Of a stretch of 64,000 bases of DNA, positions 62,401 to 64,000 are shown piece by piece (position 1 is the first letter of the stretch; every line of letters starts with the position of its first letter). The DNA comes from Acanthopleura granulata (taxonomy: Eukaryota; Mollusca; Polyplacophora; Chitonida; Chitonidae): positions 3,578,774 to 3,642,773 of the forward strand of contig JABBOT010000029.1 in assembly GCA_016165875.1 (NCBI GenBank), given 5' to 3'. A model generated the notes under the pieces. It searched no databases. It was not told the DNA's origin and saw only the letters and a list, made by a program, of their open reading frames with translations. The position numbers and the translations under genes were made by a program.

Positions 62401-63392
62401 CAACCACACGAATCTAACCATAAGTGTGGCTTATCACATCAACAGTAACATCGAAACATAACGTAACATTCAACTGAACTAAGTGCCTTCTTTCAACCCT
62501 CTTCGACATTAGGCATAGGCCTATGTATCTAGCCTTAAAATCATACTAACATTTTCTTAGAATGTATTCGAGACCTTGTACATCCGGGCACTTCACTCGC
62601 TTGAGGCAGCAGTAAGCAGATGACGTGGTGAAAAATAACATGGGAAGGCACAGGAAAATGAACAACACTGGACAATATTCTGAGAACTGTGACTTAAAAA
62701 ATAACACGAAATTACAGTATGTTTTACTACAGAACAATCTGCATAGCAAATGTAAATTATGAGCATTAGCAAAACCTAGTTGTGGACTTATGAGGCCCTG
62801 AAGCAGAGTTCTCTACTAACTCCTATATTATTTTGACCATGTTTTCACCGCTGTGCCTACACAAGCAAAGCATGTTGGCGCGAGTAAAACCACTAATGCC
62901 CAGTTGTCCGCGGTCTGGAATGCACGCCTGGGGTTTTAATTTAAGTCGTCATATGACATTTAGTTCTAGTAGCCCAATGAATTAGACATTGTATGCTATC
63001 AATACAATGTGTAACAAAGGTCCATTTGAAAAACAAGGGCTATTTTCCTATCCGTATTTAGATGCTGCCTACACTTTAAAATCTGTATGGTTCCTCAATC
63101 AGGAATGATCAACCGAGGGGATATAACACGGATAGGAAAATAGCCCTCGTTTTCAAATGGACCTCTCTCAGCCGTTCTATCGGTAGCGTACATCGTCTAA
63201 TTCATTAGGCTACATGTATCAGTACTAGTAGATTTACTGATTTATTAGTTTATCTAGATAGACTACTGATTTATTAGCTCTTCAAACAAAATCTTTCGAC
63301 CATTTGGGCATTACCCCCATCCCTGCCTCGTCGTCCATATCGCCATCCCTCCACATGGTATCAGTGTCATCGGCGTCGTCGTGGTCTGCCAT
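44468..63392 (-). CDS. NELFCD: Negative elongation factor C/D (TH1), complete 16-exon gene
   Basis: NELF-C/D is a subunit of the four-part NELF complex that, with DSIF, pauses RNA polymerase II near promoters. Exons (minus): 63392-63315, 60951-60806, 59912-59803, 59012-58903, 58140-58033, 57071-56919, 56703-56573, 54242-54122, 53502-53436, 52370-52258, 52005-51869, 50863-50749, 50018-49923, 49094-48954, 45426-45297, 44490-44468. All phases join; total 1779 nt, 592 aa plus stop, close to the vertebrate length. Landmarks: an acidic N-terminus; [81 protein letters not shown]-like [69 protein letters not shown]; final SHCRSNY. The protein is mostly helical HEAT-like. Exon 7 ends KGASQ, unlike vertebrate proteins, where a minisatellite begins. 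The exon 7/8 join was chosen by phase and alignment. Confidence 0.95.
45427..48323. other. NELFCD intron 14, non-minisatellite part
   Basis: About 2.9 kb. It contains the inverted-repeat element at 47373-47679 and imperfect dispersed text around 45850-46130 (AGAATCCTATG...CACAAAGTTG repeated). A 73-codon open frame at 46372-46593 is not assigned. Confidence 0.5.
47373..47679. repeat. Inverted-repeat element with internal 59-bp tandem units
   Basis: Ends are inverted: GGCCCCAGTTTCATGCAGC on the left and GCTTCATGAAACCGGGCCC on the right. Inside are four to five units of about 59 bp (CACTTAGCTAAGTATTCCCT...). Looks like a small non-autonomous DNA element expanded internally. A nearby perfect palindrome (AGTCCATCTAGATGGACT) lies just right of it. 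Confidence 0.6.
48324..48960 (-). repeat. 52-bp minisatellite copying the 5' splice site of NELFCD exon 14
   Basis: About 13 copies, period 52. On the minus strand most units read TGATGGAG|GTGAGTATAG then TGACAGCTAAAGTGAGCTGAC. The genuine donor is TGACAGAG|GTGAGTATAG (48954/48953) with the same downstream sequence. Each unit thus carries a near-optimal decoy donor. Confidence 0.92.
49570..49676 (-). mobile_element. SINE copy, 5'-truncated
   Basis: Minus-oriented tail and body (GATTGGCATTTTACACCACA; TCACGACCATCCGCAGGTTG). The head is missing. Located in NELFCD intron 13. Confidence 0.65.
50107..50480. repeat. Minisatellite in NELFCD intron 12
   Basis: Tandem, compound units of about 54 bp made from AAGAGGAACAAGCTACATG and AAGAGAAACAAGCTTCAAG blocks. 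Not copied from either flanking splice site. Confidence 0.85.
51146..51565. repeat. 18-bp minisatellite in NELFCD intron 11
   Basis: ACATCAGCATTACAAGGT repeated about 23 times, with shortened units (CATTACACATCAGC) at intervals that give a higher-order pattern. It has long open frames on both strands as a by-product. It is mid-intron, away from splice sites. Confidence 0.9.
51690..51839 (+). mobile_element. SINE copy, 5'-truncated
   Basis: GTAATGGGTTTCCATCAGGC, GAGTGAAATATTCTTGACTA, and an ACTAAATAAAT tail. The head is missing. Located beside NELFCD exon 11. Confidence 0.6.
52540..52670 (+). mobile_element. SINE 3' part, very diverged
   Basis: TTATATGGCCAGCATATTTG and TAAGTGAAAAAGTCTTCAGT then TTATCAAATAAAT resemble the SINE body and tail. 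Located in NELFCD intron 9. Confidence 0.4.
52926..53400. repeat. 32/38-bp minisatellite in NELFCD intron 9
   Basis: Units of 32 and 38 bp based on CAGTACCACACTGACAAGTG and TACAGGTTTATGAA. Ends about 35 bp from the exon 9 donor but does not copy it. Confidence 0.85.
53655..53815. repeat. Short degenerate minisatellite in NELFCD intron 8
   Basis: Four to five imperfect units around AACCCTCACAGGACCAGG next to a poly-G run. Confidence 0.65.
54430..55865. repeat. 143-171-bp satellite-like array in NELFCD intron 7
   Basis: About nine diverged copies. Shared landmarks are CCACCAAAAATTAAAAC, GGTTACCATGGCAAC, GAGTTGCGACACATC and GTAGCCCGGACATGAAA. Spacing of the AAAATTAAAA landmark runs 151, 155, 150, 143, 149, 163, 171 bp. 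Non-coding. Confidence 0.85.
55880..56585 (-). repeat. Minisatellite copying the 5' splice site of NELFCD exon 7
   Basis: Compound array, with an 83-bp higher-order unit seen four times (GGCACACAG at 56057, 56140, 56223 and 56306). On the minus strand subunits read GTGCCAGTCAGAG|GTCAGTC or close variants. The real exon 7 end is the same sequence (56573/56572), so the last 13 coding bases belong to the repeat. The exon 7 frame stays open through the array to about 56092. Confidence 0.9.
57160..57243 (-). mobile_element. SINE 3' fragment
   Basis: GTACTGAAGAATTTTTCACT and CATACGATGGCAGTCTGC are the body-tail part of the SINE. Located in NELFCD intron 5. Confidence 0.5.
58183..58262 (-). mobile_element. 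SINE 3' fragment
   Basis: TTAATTGGTGTAACGAAATACTC shortened form, then TTCACTTATACAAAGGC. Located in NELFCD intron 4. Confidence 0.45.
58316..58645 (+). mobile_element. SINE copy with an 87-bp internal tandem duplication
   Basis: Head and body (CCTTCCACCAATGTGGTCAC...GGGAAGGTCTACCAGAA) occur twice in a row, starting at 58354 and 58441. The tail is AAATAAATAAATAAATG. Located in NELFCD intron 4. Confidence 0.85.
60235..60502 (-). mobile_element. SINE copy, full length
   Basis: Minus-oriented, from the TTATTTATTTTTTCATTTAC tail to the head near AACTGATCCACT. Body is well kept (GATGGCGGCCAGCATATTGG). Located in NELFCD intron 2. Confidence 0.85.
60720..60806 (-). repeat. Short tandem duplication of the NELFCD exon 2 donor
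   Basis: On the minus strand the exon 2 donor AAAAG|GTAACTTCATGC (60806/60805) is followed 21 bp later by AGAG|GTAACTTCATGC, and farther on by TTAAGAG|GTAGCTTCAT. At least three copies, the last also resembling the exon end (CTTAAAAG). Confidence 0.75.
60993..61220 (-). mobile_element. SINE copy
   Basis: ATGATGTACTCAAGAATATT, GGCTGGCATTTTGGTGGGAG and TTCCGCAGGTTGATAGTGG. Located in NELFCD intron 1, close to the exon 2 acceptor. Confidence 0.75.
61290..61425. repeat. About 22-bp minisatellite in NELFCD intron 1
   Basis: Five to six units around GACCTCACAAACCACAGCCA. Not linked to a splice site. Confidence 0.7.
62969..63213. repeat. Palindromic foldback element near the NELFCD start
   Basis: Outer arms GTAGCCCAATGAATTAGAC / GTCTAATTCATTAGGCTAC. 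Inner arms of about 37 bp (AGGTCCATTTGAAAA... and its complement from 63129 to 63165) around a loop of about 70 bp. Looks like a MITE or foldback element within NELFCD intron 1, about 100 bp from exon 1. Confidence 0.75.
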
Positions 63393-64000
63393 CTTCCTGC
63401 CCGGAGCAGAACACTTTACAACGTGGGTTGTTGTTGTAACGGGTCACCGGGAAAAACAAGAAAGATTTCCTCTTGTCATCTCTTCAGGTTAACGATTCAA
63501 ATCTCCGCTTACATCAGCCTTAAGAGTCGAATTTCATAATCCCAAACATTTCATATCTTCATCGAATCTGGAAATGCAGAAATAATAAATATCTGAGATG
63601 GTGAAACTTACACCACTCACTCACTCGAAGCGTAAACAAGCGCCTTTTTCCCCGGTTACCTCCCTTTGTTGTGGGAGGTGATGTTGTTCCCTCAGGCCCA
63701 TCAGAGAGCTGACTTGGTTATTTCATGGAGGTAAATAAAGTATATTCACCTCCATGGTTGTTTGATATAGGCTCTGATTTAACCCAAAGAAGGCTTAAGG
63801 GACAGGTTATTATCTATCAGTGGAGGACGCCCGAGCAAGACATGAGGAATTCGGAACACCTTTTTTTTTCTTCTTTTTTTTTTAAAAATTTTTGGAGCTT
63901 TTGCACTCATTAGGCCAACGTTCAGAGCACGGTCCTTAAATAGTGCAAGAGTTTCGGAGCTACCTGGAGCTCGGGTTACTGTAGAGTAGGGCAGTTGTTG
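63393..64000. other. NELFCD 5' flank and promoter side
   Basis: No TATA box near the start was evident. ACCTCCC/GGGAGGT inverted arms occur near 63658-63680. No second gene was recognised to the right edge. Confidence 0.35.

Overview
The window is animal nuclear DNA: intron-bearing genes with GT..AG boundaries, many copies of one tRNA-derived SINE, a non-LTR (LINE) relic, one nearly intact Ty3/Gypsy retrotransposon and many minisatellites. The SINE type, AT-rich intergenic DNA and gene content suggest a lophotrochozoan, probably a mollusc; this is inference from pattern, not from a search.

Three host genes were rebuilt exon by exon by matching splice sites, reading phase and conserved residues. 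All lie on the minus strand. (1) 1258-2672: the first two coding exons of an importin-4-like gene (IPO4), which runs off the left edge. (2) 14771-26325: a FAM20-family secreted kinase most like FAM20B (glycosaminoglycan xylosylkinase), seven recognised coding exons plus at least one missing short exon. (3) 44468-63392: a complete NELFCD gene (TH1, subunit C/D of negative elongation factor NELF), 16 coding exons whose phases all agree and total 1779 nt (592 aa), about the length of the vertebrate protein.

Between genes 2 and 3 is an 8.65-kb Ty3/Gypsy element (30260-38912, minus) with 834-bp LTRs that differ at two positions by eye, a 4-bp target duplication, primer-binding site, polypurine tract, Gag with two zinc knuckles, and Pol (protease, RT, RNase H, integrase, chromodomain). 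Gag and Pol are joined by a textbook -1 frameshift signal: TTTAAAC, a 5-nt spacer and a perfect 12-bp hairpin. Two in-frame TAG codons interrupt pol. Between genes 1 and 2 are a broken LINE (about 4665-6090), SINEs, a 1.5-kb 23-bp minisatellite and a set of old tandem duplications.

The most unusual pattern is that five minisatellites are fixed to exon edges and have copied the splice site itself: the donors of FAM20-like exon F and of NELFCD exons 2, 7 and 14, and the acceptor of FAM20-like exon C. Each array holds up to about 13 decoy splice sites beside the real one, and two or three include the exon's last coding bases. Other minisatellites in the same introns do not do this. I know of no description of such a set, but I could not search for one.
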